64,000 nucleotides of DNA from Kitasatospora sp. GAS204B. GTDB lineage: Bacteria > Actinomycetota > Actinomycetes > Streptomycetales > Streptomycetaceae. The position numbers and the translations under genes are program-made. Below are positions 33,152-41,665 of this stretch, in pieces. The stretch covers positions 248,001-312,000 of the forward strand of contig NZ_JARZAG010000004.1 in the NCBI RefSeq assembly GCF_029892155.1. Reading direction: 5' to 3'. Position 1 is the first letter of the stretch. Every line of letters starts with the position of its first letter. Below the pieces are notes generated by a model that was not told where the DNA came from, ran no database searches, and saw only the letters and a list, made by a program, of their open reading frames with translations.

Positions 33152-34242
33152 TGCCCCGCGCCGGAACGGACGTCGACCAGGACCGGGCGGTCCGGCAGCG
33201 TCACGTCGGCGTTGCCGCCGATCGGCAGCTGGGCGGCCTCCTCGGTGGGCAGGTCGGCCTTGACCGTGGTGCCGTCCGCCAGCCGGACGGTCAGCCGGGT
33301 GACCGCGCCCAGGAAGCTGGCACCGACGACCACTGCCGGGCCGTCCACGGCCGGGCTCAGGCCGACGTTCTCCGGGCGGACCAGTACCTCGAGATCACCG
33401 GCGACGGGCAGCGTCCCGTCCACCGCGTGGCGGCGGCCGAAGACCTCGACGCTCTCGCCGGCCCGCACGGCCGGGATCCGGCTCATGGTGCCGACGAACT
33501 CCGCGACGAAGGCGGTGGCCGGGCGCGCGTAGAGCTCGCTGGGGGTGGCGCACTGCTCCAGGCGGCCCGAGCGCAGCACCGCGACCCGGTCGGCCATCGA
33601 CAGCGCCTCCTCCTGATCGTGCGTCACGAACAGGGTGGTGATGCCGAGTTCCTGCTGCAGCCGGCGGATCTCCTCGCGCAGGTTGAGCCGGACCTTGGCG
33701 TCCAGCGCGGAGAGCGGCTCGTCGAGCAGCAGCACCCGCGGCTGCAGGGCCAGCGCCCGGGCGAGTGCGATGCGCTGCTGCTGGCCGCCGGACATCTGGT
33801 GCGGGAAGTGGGCGGCGCGCTGCGGCAGGCCGACCAGCTCCAGCAGCTCCATCGCCCGCTTGCGCCGCTCGTCCTTGCCGACGCCGCGCATCTTCAGGCC
33901 GAACGAGACGTTGTCCAGCGCGGTCAGGTGCGGGAAGAGGCTGTAGGACTGGAACACCATGCCCGCGTCACGCTTGTGCGCGGGGATCCTGGTGACGTCC
34001 TCGCCGTCGACCAGCACCTCGCCCGAGTCGTGGCTCTCGAAGCCGGCCAGGATCCGCAGCGCGGTGGTCTTGCCGCAGCCCGAGGGGCCGAGCAGCGCGA
34101 GCAGCTCGCCGGGGTGCACGGTCAGGTCGAGGCCGTCGAGCGCGACGGTGCTGCCGAACGCGCGGCGCAGCGAGCGGAACTCGACGGTGGCGCTGCCGGG
34201 TGCGAGCGGCACTCCGGTGGGGACGGTGGCGGCCGTGGTCAT
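33148..34242 (-). CDS. ABC transporter ATP-binding protein (2-aminoethylphosphonate-type importer)
   Basis: A 364-residue ATPase: Walker A GPSGCGKTTALR, Q-loop MVFQSYSLFPH, signature MSGGQQQRIALARALA, Walker B VLLLDEPLSALD, H-loop FVTHDQEEALSMAD. A C-terminal TOBE-like regulatory domain runs from about 270. It belongs with the spermidine/2-AEP importer group. It is the fourth gene of SBP-permease-permease-ATPase-HAD-SMR. Confidence 0.9.
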   Translation of the reverse strand: MTTAATVPTGVPLAPGSATVEFRSLRRAFGSTVALDGLDLTVHPGELLALLGPSGCGKTTALRILAGFESHDSGEVLVDGEDVTRIPAHKRDAGMVFQSYSLFPHLTALDNVSFGLKMRGVGKDERRKRAMELLELVGLPQRAAHFPHQMSGGQQQRIALARALALQPRVLLLDEPLSALDAKVRLNLREEIRRLQQELGITTLFVTHDQEEALSMADRVAVLRSGRLEQCATPSELYARPATAFVAEFVGTMSRIPAVRAGESVEVFGRRHAVDGTLPVAGDLEVLVRPENVGLSPAVDGPAVVVGASFLGAVTRLTVRLADGTTVKADLPTEEAAQLPIGGNADVTLPDRPVLVDVRSGAGQ

Positions 34243-34317
34243 GAGGGGAACTCCTGGAGGAAAGTGCGTGGGGGATCGTACGCGATCGACGATGCGCGTG
34301 CGATCAGTGGCGCGGGT

Positions 34318-34345
34318 GCGATCAGGAACGCGCGATCAGGAACGC
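34318..34345. repeat. Exact tandem 14-bp repeat at the end of a permease gene
   Basis: GCGATCAGGAACGC occurs twice head to tail (34318-34331 and 34332-34345) and spans the stop codon of the second permease gene. Further GCGATC copies lie in the 93-nt spacer before the ATPase gene. It is a probable slippage duplication, with no function visible. Confidence 0.6.
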
Positions 34346-35175
34346 GCGGCCTTGCGACCGCGGTTGCCGACGACGGACATCAGCAGCAGCACGACCCAGA
34401 CGACCAGCAGGCTGATCATCGAGACCGCGACCGACATCTGGCCGTCGGTCTTGCCGTACGAGTTGATCCACACCGAGAAGGGCTGGAAGCCGAGGATCGA
34501 GGCGGTGGTGAACTCGCCGAGCACCAGGGCGACGGTGAGCACCGAGGCGCTCAGCAGCGCGCTGCGCAGGTTGGGCAGCACCACCGAGAAGACGGCGCGC
34601 GGGTAGCTCGCACCGCAGTTGCGGGCCGCCTCGACCAGCGTCACGACGTCCACGCCGCGCAGTCCGCCGTCCAGCGCGCGGTACGCGAAGGGCAGCGCCA
34701 TCAGCACGTACGCGATCAGCAGCACCGCCGGGAGGTCGGGGTTCTGGATCGCCACGAAGGTCTGGAAGAACGGCGAGTTCGCGAAGTACTCCGGCCCCCA
34801 GCGCAGCACGCCGACGATGCCGGTGGTGAGCGCGACCACGGGGACGACCAGCGGCAGCGAGCACATCACCTCGATCACCGGGCGCAGCCTGGGCGAGCCG
34901 AGCCGGGCCGCGAGCAGCGCCGGCACCAGGATCAGCAGTAGCACCACCACGGTGGCGGCGGCCAGCTCCAGGCTGAGGTACAGGGCGTCCAGGAAGCCGG
35001 GCGCCCCGAGCAGCTTGGTGTACGCGTTGAAGGTGATGCCGCCGTGGTAGTCGTCGATGCTGAACCAGATCGACGCGCCCATCGGCACGAAGAAGTAGAT
35101 CGCGGCCAGCAGCAGGACGCCGGCGCGGCCGGGGCGAAGGCGGCCCAGTGCGGTCTGGGAAGTCAGCTGAGCCAC
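34336..35175 (-). CDS. ABC transporter permease, second subunit (2-AEP-type)
   Basis: A 279-residue protein with six transmembrane helices and the coupling loop (VEAARNCGASYPRAVFSVVLPNLRS) of BPD-type permeases. GTG 35175 overlaps the end of the first permease gene by 13 nt and has CGGAG upstream. The C-terminus is basic (GNRGRKAARS). Confidence 0.88.
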   Translation of the reverse strand: MAQLTSQTALGRLRPGRAGVLLLAAIYFFVPMGASIWFSIDDYHGGITFNAYTKLLGAPGFLDALYLSLELAAATVVVLLLILVPALLAARLGSPRLRPVIEVMCSLPLVVPVVALTTGIVGVLRWGPEYFANSPFFQTFVAIQNPDLPAVLLIAYVLMALPFAYRALDGGLRGVDVVTLVEAARNCGASYPRAVFSVVLPNLRSALLSASVLTVALVLGEFTTASILGFQPFSVWINSYGKTDGQMSVAVSMISLLVVWVVLLLMSVVGNRGRKAARS

Positions 35176-36131
35176 TTGGCACTCCGGCGCTGGAGGGGCA
35201 GGTAGATCGCCATCACCAGGCAGGCGACCACGATCATGTCGAGACCGAGCGCGAGGGCCAGGTTGCCCTGGCCGACCAGCACGTTGCCGGAGAGCGCGTC
35301 GCCGATCTGCATCGAGATCAGCGGGATCGAGCTGCCGACCATCGCCTCGGCGGTCGCGTACGCGGCGAACGAGGCGCCGAACAGCAGCACGTAGCCGCCG
35401 AGCAGCGAGGGCAGCAGCACCGGCAGCGCGACGTGGCGCCAGTACTGGAAGGTGGTGGCGCCGTTGTTCGCCGCCGCCTCGCGCCACTGCACCCGCAGAC
35501 CCTCCAGGGCCGGGGTGATGGTGAGGATCATCAGCGGGATCAGGAAGTAGAGGTAGACGACCGCGAGGCCGTCGAAGGTGTAGAGGCTCCAGCCGTACTT
35601 CTTCAGGCCCAGGCCGGTGGTGACCTCGCCGGCGTTGCCGAGGGTCGCGACGAACATGAAGGCCAGCGGCACGCCGCCGAAGTTGGCCAGCACGCCGGAG
35701 CCGGACTGCACCGCCTCGCGCACGAAGCGCCAGCGGGAGGTGGCCACCGCCTGCGCCAGCGGCAGGCCGATCACGGTGCCGATCAGCGCGGTGAGCGCCG
35801 ACAGCTTCACGCTGCCGAGCAGCGCCGTGAGGTAACCGCCCTGGAGGGAGGCGGTCAGGTTGGACATGGTGAAGGTGCCGCCGCCACTGGGGGCGTCGGG
35901 CGAGGTGGTGAACGCGCCGATCGCGATGGCGATCGCGGGCAGGCCGAAGCCGACGGCGAAGAACACCATCAGCGGCAGCGCGCCGAGCCAGGCGCGGTTG
36001 CCACCGGCGCGGCGGCGCCGGCTGGCCGTGGGGGCGGCCGGGGAAGCGGGAGTTGCGGTACCGGGGGTCCCCCCGCCGCCGCTGATGTCAGCGGCGGCGG
36101 AGGTCGGCACCGGGGTGGGAGCCGTAGTCAT
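35163..36131 (-). CDS. ABC transporter permease, first subunit (2-AEP-type)
   Basis: A 322-residue protein. A Pro/Thr/Gly-rich cytosolic N-terminus of about 45 residues ending in SRRRRAGG is followed by six helices and the coupling motif REAAANNGATTFQYWRHVALPVLLPSL. ATG 36131 lies 8 nt after the binding-protein stop, so the three membrane and binding components are made in order. Confidence 0.88.
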   Translation of the reverse strand: MTTAPTPVPTSAAADISGGGGTPGTATPASPAAPTASRRRRAGGNRAWLGALPLMVFFAVGFGLPAIAIAIGAFTTSPDAPSGGGTFTMSNLTASLQGGYLTALLGSVKLSALTALIGTVIGLPLAQAVATSRWRFVREAVQSGSGVLANFGGVPLAFMFVATLGNAGEVTTGLGLKKYGWSLYTFDGLAVVYLYFLIPLMILTITPALEGLRVQWREAAANNGATTFQYWRHVALPVLLPSLLGGYVLLFGASFAAYATAEAMVGSSIPLISMQIGDALSGNVLVGQGNLALALGLDMIVVACLVMAIYLPLQRRSAKWLS

Positions 36132-36139
36132 CGTGTGGG

Positions 36140-37297
36140 TCAGCCCCCGATGGCCTTGGACCAGTTGGCCGTGATGGCGGCCTTGGCAGCGTCCTGCTGC
36201 GCCTGGGTCGGGAAGGTGGTGAACGGCTTGGCGATGGCCGGCAGCTTGGCGACGGCGGCCGCGTCCAGGGTGCCCGCGGTCTTCATCGAGTCGAACAGCG
36301 CCGGGGTGGCGTAGCCGCCCAGGAAGCCGTTCTGGCCCTCGGCGCTGTAGAGGTACTCCTCCCACAGGCGAGCGGCGGCCGGGTGCGGCGCGTACTTGCT
36401 GACGGCCTGGTTGTAGAACTGGGCGAAGCTGCCGTCCGAGGGGATCGACACCTGCCAGTCGATGCCCTTGCTGGCGTACTGGGCGGTGTAGCCGGTGTTC
36501 AGGTACGACCAGTCGATGGTGATCGGGGTCTCACCGTTCTGCACGGTCGCGGAGGTGGCCTCGACCGGGTTGAAGTTGCCGGCCGCCTTCAGCTTGCCGA
36601 AGAAGTCGATGCCGGGCTGGATGTTGTCCAGCGAGCCGCCGTTGGCGAGCGACGCGGCCCAGACACCGCTGAGCGCGGCGTTGGCCTTGGTCGGGTTGCC
36701 GTTCAGCGCGACCATGCCCTTGTAGGCCGGGTTCAGCAGGTCGGCGAAGGTCTTGGGGCAGGGGTTGACCTTCTTGGCGTCGCAGCCGATCGAGACGTAG
36801 CCGCCGTAGTCGTTGTAGCTGGTGGCGTCCGAGGCCTTCATCGAGGCCGGGATCTGGTCGTAGCCGGCGACCTTGTACGGGGCGAAGAGGCCCTGCTGGG
36901 CGCCGGAGATGGCGAAAGCGGTGCCCACGTCGACCACGTCGGGGCCGCGGTCCTGGCCCTCGCGGGAGGTGATCGCGTTGATCTCGTCCTGGCTGGTGCC
37001 GTCGGGGTTCTCGTCCTCGATCTTGATGCCGTACTTCTTGGTGAAGCCGTCCATCAGGACGCCGTAGTTGGCCCAGTCCCGGGGAAGGGTGATGACGTGG
37101 AGGTTGCCCTCCTTCTTGGCGGCCGCGACCAGCGCGTCCATCCCCCCGAGGTCGGCGGCCGAGGTGGCGGTCTTCGCGCTCTTGCCGCCGCTGCTGCTCG
37201 CGGTGGAGGAGGTGGCGGAACCGCAGGCGGTGAGAGAGAGCGCTGCGCAGGTCAGCACCGCCGCGACGGCGGCGATACGGGCACGGTGCACGGTCAC
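36140..37297 (-). CDS. Aminophosphonate-type ABC substrate-binding lipoprotein
   Basis: A 385-residue precursor with signal peptide and lipobox LSLTACGS. The periplasmic-type fold belongs with the spermidine/putrescine-2-AEP-iron cluster: VAAAKKEGNLHVITLPRDWA, GVLMDGFTKKYGIKIE, PDVVDVGTAFAI, TIDWSYLNTGY. GTG 37297 has AGGAG 9 nt upstream. It is the first gene of the importer operon; a GntR-type operator lies 97 nt upstream. Substrate assignment to 2-aminoethylphosphonate rests on the neighbouring fused oxygenase and phosphonatase-like genes, not on binding residues. Confidence 0.85.
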   Translation of the reverse strand: MTVHRARIAAVAAVLTCAALSLTACGSATSSTASSSGGKSAKTATSAADLGGMDALVAAAKKEGNLHVITLPRDWANYGVLMDGFTKKYGIKIEDENPDGTSQDEINAITSREGQDRGPDVVDVGTAFAISGAQQGLFAPYKVAGYDQIPASMKASDATSYNDYGGYVSIGCDAKKVNPCPKTFADLLNPAYKGMVALNGNPTKANAALSGVWAASLANGGSLDNIQPGIDFFGKLKAAGNFNPVEATSATVQNGETPITIDWSYLNTGYTAQYASKGIDWQVSIPSDGSFAQFYNQAVSKYAPHPAAARLWEEYLYSAEGQNGFLGGYATPALFDSMKTAGTLDAAAVAKLPAIAKPFTTFPTQAQQDAAKAAITANWSKAIGG

Positions 37298-37393
37298 GGG
37301 AGGATCTCCTGGATCGGGGTGCGGCAAGGTCGCAAGGGCGTCGCACGGCAGGAATTCGGGGCTGCTGCTGCGACGGGGAGAGGAGCCGGGGCC

Positions 37394-37411
37394 AAGTTGG
37401 CCAGCCAACTT
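37394..37411. promoter_or_regulatory. GntR-type operator before the importer operon (site C)
   Basis: AAGTTGG, CCAG, CCAACTT: a perfect 7-bp palindrome whose core GTTGGCCAGCCAAC fits GTTGnCYnnnCAAC. It lies in the divergent region between the importer operon and the GntR gene, nearer to the importer. The rest of 37298-37612 shows no gene. Confidence 0.8.
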
Positions 37412-37612
37412 TGTCCGACGTGGGACAGTACGCCGGACCTTGGTGACCAGGAGGTGAACGGGCGCCCCAGAACAGGGGTCGGCTGCGGGAACGGTGGAGT
37501 GGGGTCGGTCGATACCCGTCCATCTGGCGTGCGAACGGTCTGCGCGAAGCCGATAGGGTCGGGACCGTCCTGAGCCGCTGGTGCGCGGGACACTGAAGTA
37601 GGAGGGGGTCCG

Positions 37613-38425
37613 GTGGGAGGCACGGTGACTTCGAGCGTGACGCAGCTGGACGACCAGGAGGGCCAGGACGGCCCGTCCGGCGGTGCGCTGTACCGCCAGG
37701 TCGCCGCGGATCTGCGGGAGGCGATCACCACCGGCGCGTACGGCGAGGCCGGCCGGCTGCCCGCCGAGGGCGCGCTGGCCGAGCGGTACGGCGTCTCGCG
37801 CGGCACGGTGCGCCAGGCGCTCGCGGTGCTGCGCGCCGACGGGCTGGTGACCTCGCGCCGTGGCACCCGCCGGGTGGTGCTGGGCAACGCCCGGGTGCAG
37901 AGCTTCTCGGAGCTGCTCAGCTTCACCCACTGGGCGCGCGCACTGGGGGAGGAGCCGGGGGGCCGGCTCGAGTCGCTGGTTCGGCGGCCGGCCGACGCCG
38001 CCGAACGCGAGCAGCTGCGCCTGGAGCCGGGCGCCGAGGTGTACGTGACGCTGCGGCTGCGCACCCTGTCCGGCACCGCCGTGATGGTCGAGCGCACCGT
38101 CTACCCGCCCCATGTCGGCGTGCTGGTCGCCAAGTTGCCGCCGGACGTGGTCTCGCACACCGAGCACCTGCGGGAGCACGGCATCCTGTTCACCGACGCC
38201 GACCACACCATCGACGTGGTGGCCGCCAACGCCGAGGACGCCAAGCTGCTCGGCTGCCGGCGCGGCGCCCCGCTGCTGCGTGAGCGCCGCCGCACCACCG
38301 ACCCCACCGGCCGCCCGGTGGAGTGGTCACAGGACCGCTACCTGCCCGGCACGGTCTCCTTCAGCGTGCACAACTCGATGGTGACGTCCGCGCTTTCGCG
38401 GCACGCGCGGACGTCCGACGACTAG
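37613..38425 (+). CDS. GntR/HutC-family regulator with UTRA domain (probable phosphonate regulator)
   Basis: A 270-residue protein. The winged HTH is at about 20-90 (ALYRQVAADLREAI, GRLPAEGALAERYGVSRGTVR, RADGLVTSRRGTRRVVLG). A UTRA ligand-binding domain runs from about 105 to 262 (LEPGAEVYVTLRLRTL, LLRERRRTTDPTGRPVEWSQ). It sits between the importer operon and the fused oxygenase gene. HutC-type proteins bind GT-rich palindromes, which fits the 14-bp repeats at four promoters here. GTG 37613 has AGGAGGGGG upstream. Confidence 0.9.
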   Translation: MGGTVTSSVTQLDDQEGQDGPSGGALYRQVAADLREAITTGAYGEAGRLPAEGALAERYGVSRGTVRQALAVLRADGLVTSRRGTRRVVLGNARVQSFSELLSFTHWARALGEEPGGRLESLVRRPADAAEREQLRLEPGAEVYVTLRLRTLSGTAVMVERTVYPPHVGVLVAKLPPDVVSHTEHLREHGILFTDADHTIDVVAANAEDAKLLGCRRGAPLLRERRRTTDPTGRPVEWSQDRYLPGTVSFSVHNSMVTSALSRHARTSDD

Positions 38426-38448
38426 CCGGCGGCTGTCCGGTCCGCCGG
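38426..38448. terminator. Weak hairpin between convergent regulator and oxygenase genes
   Basis: CCGGCGG and CCGCCGG with a 9-nt loop occupy nearly the whole 25-nt gap between the two convergent stop codons. No U-run is present. Confidence 0.4.
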
Positions 38449-38450
38449 GT

Positions 38451-40046
38451 TCAGTGGTCCATCAGCCCGGCCAGCAGCTCGCGGAACTCGGCGAAGGTCG
38501 GCGTGGCCGCATCCGCGACCTTCGCCTGGTCGTCCCACCGCCGCAGTGCCACCGCGTCCGCCGCGCCGGGCAGTTCGGCGAAGGCCGCGGCCTGCTCGGC
38601 GCCCATCGGGCCGCCCTGCACCCGCAGCGTGTACTCGGAGGCCTCGGAGAGCTGGGCCCGGTAGGCGGGTTCGACCGTGCAGAGGTAGCGCTTGGCGGCC
38701 ACGTGCAGCCTGATCGGCTCGGTGACCTCGGGGCCGAACCACTGGGCCAGCCAGTCGGCGCCGGTGTCGCTGTGCCGGTTGTCCTGACCCAGCATCAGCT
38801 GACGACCCGTCACCACGCCCTTGAAGTGGCCGATGTCGTGCAGCAGTGCGGCTGCCACCAGGTGGTCGGGGGCGCCGCTGCGCTGGGCCAGCACGGCGGC
38901 CTGCAGCATGTGCTCGGCCTGGGTGACCGCCTCGCCCAGGTACTCGCCCGCGCCCTCGACCTCGAAGAGCGTCTGCAGCTCGTCCAGCGCGGCCGCGCGC
39001 CGGTCCAGCACCGCGAGGGTGGAGGACAGCGAGTCCAGGTCCGCGTAGCACCCTTGCAGGTGGCGCCGCCCGTCCTGCTCGAAGGCGGTGCGGGCGTGCA
39101 GCAGCCGGGTGTTGTCGAAGATCAGGCAGTCGCCGGGGGCGAGCCGGAAGTCCAGGCGCAGCGCCGGGCGCAGGGTGATCTCGGCGAACTTCCGGTAGGC
39201 GCTGTAGAAGGCGGTCAACTCGGTGGCGGGCAGCTGGAGTCGACCGATCGAACGGTTGTTGAGCCGCACCTCGCGGATCCGCCCGAGCGGGTCGACGTCG
39301 ATCAGCGGGCGGTCGGCGTGCAGCTCGGCGCTCCGGTCGCGGAAGGTGAACGGGACCAGGGTGCGGGTCAGCACGGCGAAGTCCTCGGGTGCCTGCGCGC
39401 GCAGCAGGGCGGCCGCCCGGAAGCCGTCGACCAGGCCGGAGTCGCCGCCGGTGGCCGAGTTCTCCAGGCAGTGCAGCAGCTGCAGGGTGGGGACCGGGTC
39501 GCGGTACGGGTTGTCGGTGTGCGGGGCGATCTCCGCGCTGGTGAAGGCCAGGTTGTTCGGGTCGGGCTCGATCCGCACGTCGAACAGCTCGCCGTAGTTG
39601 GTCGTCCGGACGTAGCCGAAGCTGCCCGCCACCGCCAGCACCTGCCGGTCCACGATGGGGACCTCGCGCAGCACCGCGAAGCCGAGCCGCTGCACGGCGC
39701 GCAGCACGGCGGCCTGCTCGGCGGGGTCGGTCGAGTAGTCCGCCCAGCGCGCCTCGGGGATCCCGGCGGCGAAGTCGGCGGCCTGCCAGAGCCGCTTGCC
39801 CGCCTCGGTGCGGCGGTCGTCCTCGACCTCGGTGGTGAACCAGTCGAGCGGGTAGCGCGAGCGGTGGCCGTCGTTCCAGAGCACCTCCAGGCGGCCGTTC
39901 AGCTCGGTGGCCGCCGCGATGGACAGCTCGGCGGGCAGGTCGGTGATCTGGAAGTACTTCTGGCCGTTGCGCGGGTCGCGGCAGTCGGGGCAGCCGCAGT
40001 TGTCGCGCAGCCAGTAGGGGGAGAGGGAGGCGGTGGCATCGGACAT
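38451..40046 (-). CDS. Fused Fe/2-oxoglutarate dioxygenase (BBOX/TmpA-like) and PhnZ-type HD oxygenase
   Basis: A 531-residue two-enzyme protein. Residues 1-90 form the zinc-binding BBOX N-domain (Cys17, Cys19, Cys22, His61). Residues about 110-345 form a TauD-type barrel with facial triad His176, Asp178 and His317 and the BBOX-like run LLHCLENSATGGDSGLVDGF. Residues about 355-531 form an HD-domain mixed-valent diiron oxygenase: His379, His403, Asp404, His425, His448, Asp505, plus Tyr369, Glu372, His407 and Lys452. These spacings match those I recall for PhnZ, including the Tyr/Glu pair that recognises the substrate amino group. The first domain should hydroxylate an aminophosphonate at C1 and the second cleave C-P to give an amino acid and phosphate. 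The retained Glu favours 2-aminoethylphosphonate (glycine product); the BBOX build resembles TmpA, which acts on the trimethyl analogue. A regulon operator lies 42 nt upstream. Confidence 0.9.
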   Translation of the reverse strand: MSDATASLSPYWLRDNCGCPDCRDPRNGQKYFQITDLPAELSIAAATELNGRLEVLWNDGHRSRYPLDWFTTEVEDDRRTEAGKRLWQAADFAAGIPEARWADYSTDPAEQAAVLRAVQRLGFAVLREVPIVDRQVLAVAGSFGYVRTTNYGELFDVRIEPDPNNLAFTSAEIAPHTDNPYRDPVPTLQLLHCLENSATGGDSGLVDGFRAAALLRAQAPEDFAVLTRTLVPFTFRDRSAELHADRPLIDVDPLGRIREVRLNNRSIGRLQLPATELTAFYSAYRKFAEITLRPALRLDFRLAPGDCLIFDNTRLLHARTAFEQDGRRHLQGCYADLDSLSSTLAVLDRRAAALDELQTLFEVEGAGEYLGEAVTQAEHMLQAAVLAQRSGAPDHLVAAALLHDIGHFKGVVTGRQLMLGQDNRHSDTGADWLAQWFGPEVTEPIRLHVAAKRYLCTVEPAYRAQLSEASEYTLRVQGGPMGAEQAAAFAELPGAADAVALRRWDDQAKVADAATPTFAEFRELLAGLMDH

Positions 40047-40087
40047 GGCGGGCCCTCCGGAAGGCGGTGTCCATCAGGGAGAGTGGC

Positions 40088-40107
40088 CAAGTTGGCTATA
40101 CAACTTG
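40088..40107. promoter_or_regulatory. GntR-type operator before the fused oxygenase gene (site D)
   Basis: CAAGTTG, 6 nt, CAACTTG: a perfect palindrome with core GTTGGCTATACAAC. With the flank GAC it matches the right arm of site A (20873-20889) in 14 of 17 positions. It lies 42 nt upstream of the start codon, where a repressor would block transcription. Confidence 0.82.
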
Positions 40108-40237
40108 ACCTCGTCTGGACCCTTTCGAGCGCCGATGAGCAGCATGTGAACGGCGGGTGGCGGGCGCTGGAACAGCTGTGGGCCACCGCGGCGGCGGCGG
40201 GGTCGCGGCAATCGGGGCCGGTGGTGCGGCCGCCCGA

Positions 40238-40270
40238 GCCCGGCGGACCGAGGGGTGCGGTCCGCCGGGC
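40238..40270. terminator. Strong hairpin in an apparently gene-free 493-nt region
   Basis: A perfect 13-bp inverted repeat, GCCCGGCGGACCG and CGGTCCGCCGGGC, with a 7-nt loop. Its arms are the same as those at 4133-4160, in swapped order. It lies between the divergent starts of the oxygenase (40046) and the amidohydrolase (40540), where no gene is recognised, so what it terminates is unclear. The remainder of 40047-40539 holds only operator D and the amidohydrolase promoter. Confidence 0.6.
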
Positions 40271-40539
40271 ACGGGTTGCGGCTCACCGGCGGCGACGGCG
40301 TCCGGCACGTCGGAGGGCGGTGAGCGGCCCTGGTGCGGCCGGACGAGCTGGGCCGAGGAATTGCGCGCGATCGACGACTTGCTGACCGTAGTCAAGCATG
40401 GCTGTCATGTCCGGTCAATCAAGTTGTCGCGATCACCGGCCGTTCCGTTCACACTCTTTGATGACGCGTCAGAATCCGGTCCCGGACCAGCGTCCCCCTG
40501 GCGGGTGATCGCGCGCCGCCGGAGTCGTAGAGTGCGGGC

Positions 40540-41631
40540 ATGACGGAAGGCGCGGTACTGCACATCAAGGGCCGGATCCTGGTCGGCCCCGACGAGGTCC
40601 GGGACGAACTCTGGGTGCTGGACGGCCGGGTGAGCTACCAGCGGCCCGCCGGGGCCCGCGATGTGCGGACGGTCACCGGCTGGGTACTGCCCGGCCTGGT
40701 CGACGCGCACTGCCACGTCGGGCTGGACGAGCACGGCGCGGTCGACGAGGCCACCAGCGAGAAGCAGGCGCTCACCGACCGCCAGGCCGGCACGCTGCTG
40801 ATCCGCGACGCCGGCTCGGCCGCCGACACCCGGTGGATCGACGACCGGGAGGACCTGCCGAAGATCATCCGGGCCGGCCGGCACATCGCCCGCACCCGCC
40901 GCTACATCCGCAACTACGCGCACGAGATCGAGCCCGGCGACCTGACCGCCTACGTGGTGCGCGAGGCCCGGCGCGGCGACGGCTGGGTCAAGCTGGTCGG
41001 CGACTGGATCGACCGGGAGCGCGGCGACCTGGCCGCCTGCTGGCCCGGCGACGCGCTGGCCGAGGCGATCGCGGCCGCGCACGCCGAGGGCGCCCGGGTC
41101 ACCGCGCACTGCTTCGCCGCCGAGTCGCTGCCCGACCTGCTGGCGGCCGGCATCGACTGCGTGGAGCACGCCACCGGGCTGACCGAGGAGCTGATCCCGG
41201 CCTTCGCCGAGCGGCAGGTGGCGATCGTGCCGACGCTGGTCAACATCGCGACCTTCCCGAAGCTGGCCGACGGCGGCGAGGCGAGGTTCCCCGCCTGGGC
41301 CGCGCACATGCGCCGGCTGCACGAGCGGCGCTACGACACGGTGGGCGCCGCGCACGAGGCGGGCGTGCCGATCTACGTCGGGACGGACGCGGGCGGCTCG
41401 CTCGCGCACGGCCTGGTCGCGGCCGAGGTGGCCGAGCTGGTCAAGGCCGGCCTGAGCACCACCGAGGCACTGTCGGCGGCCAGTTGGGGAGCGCGCTCCT
41501 GGCTCGGCCGCCCCGCGCTGGCCGAGGGGGCGCCGGCCGACCTGGTGGTGTACGCGGCGGACCCGCGCGCGGACGTCCGGGTGCTGGCGGACCCGCAGCT
41601 GGTGGTGCTGCGGGGGAAGGTGACGGGCTGA
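40540..41631 (+). CDS. Amidohydrolase-family protein
   Basis: A 363-residue TIM-barrel amidohydrolase: composite beta domain at both ends, metal motif [13 protein letters not shown], later His in [10 protein letters not shown] and CVEHATG, and catalytic Asp in [13 protein letters not shown], followed by [12 protein letters not shown] and [13 protein letters not shown]. It hydrolyses a C-N bond in an unknown amide or ring compound (imidazolonepropionase/prolidase-like subgroup). It diverges from the fused oxygenase but lacks a clear GntR site of its own. Confidence 0.88.
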   Translation: MTEGAVLHIKGRILVGPDEVRDELWVLDGRVSYQRPAGARDVRTVTGWVLPGLVDAHCHVGLDEHGAVDEATSEKQALTDRQAGTLLIRDAGSAADTRWIDDREDLPKIIRAGRHIARTRRYIRNYAHEIEPGDLTAYVVREARRGDGWVKLVGDWIDRERGDLAACWPGDALAEAIAAAHAEGARVTAHCFAAESLPDLLAAGIDCVEHATGLTEELIPAFAERQVAIVPTLVNIATFPKLADGGEARFPAWAAHMRRLHERRYDTVGAAHEAGVPIYVGTDAGGSLAHGLVAAEVAELVKAGLSTTEALSAASWGARSWLGRPALAEGAPADLVVYAADPRADVRVLADPQLVVLRGKVTG

Positions 41632-41665
41632 CCGGCTGTCCAGCTGGGCCGATAGAGTGAGGGGC

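Noticed and set aside
40157..40543. 128-codon plus-strand frame before the amidohydrolase
   Set aside because: Low-complexity Gly/Ala/Arg, crosses a terminator hairpin, no ribosome site, and runs into the amidohydrolase start.
21000..41631. Complete PhnW-PhnX pathway
   Set aside because: A phosphonatase-like HAD is present, but no 2-aminoethylphosphonate transaminase was seen, so the fused oxygenase is the better candidate for C-P cleavage.
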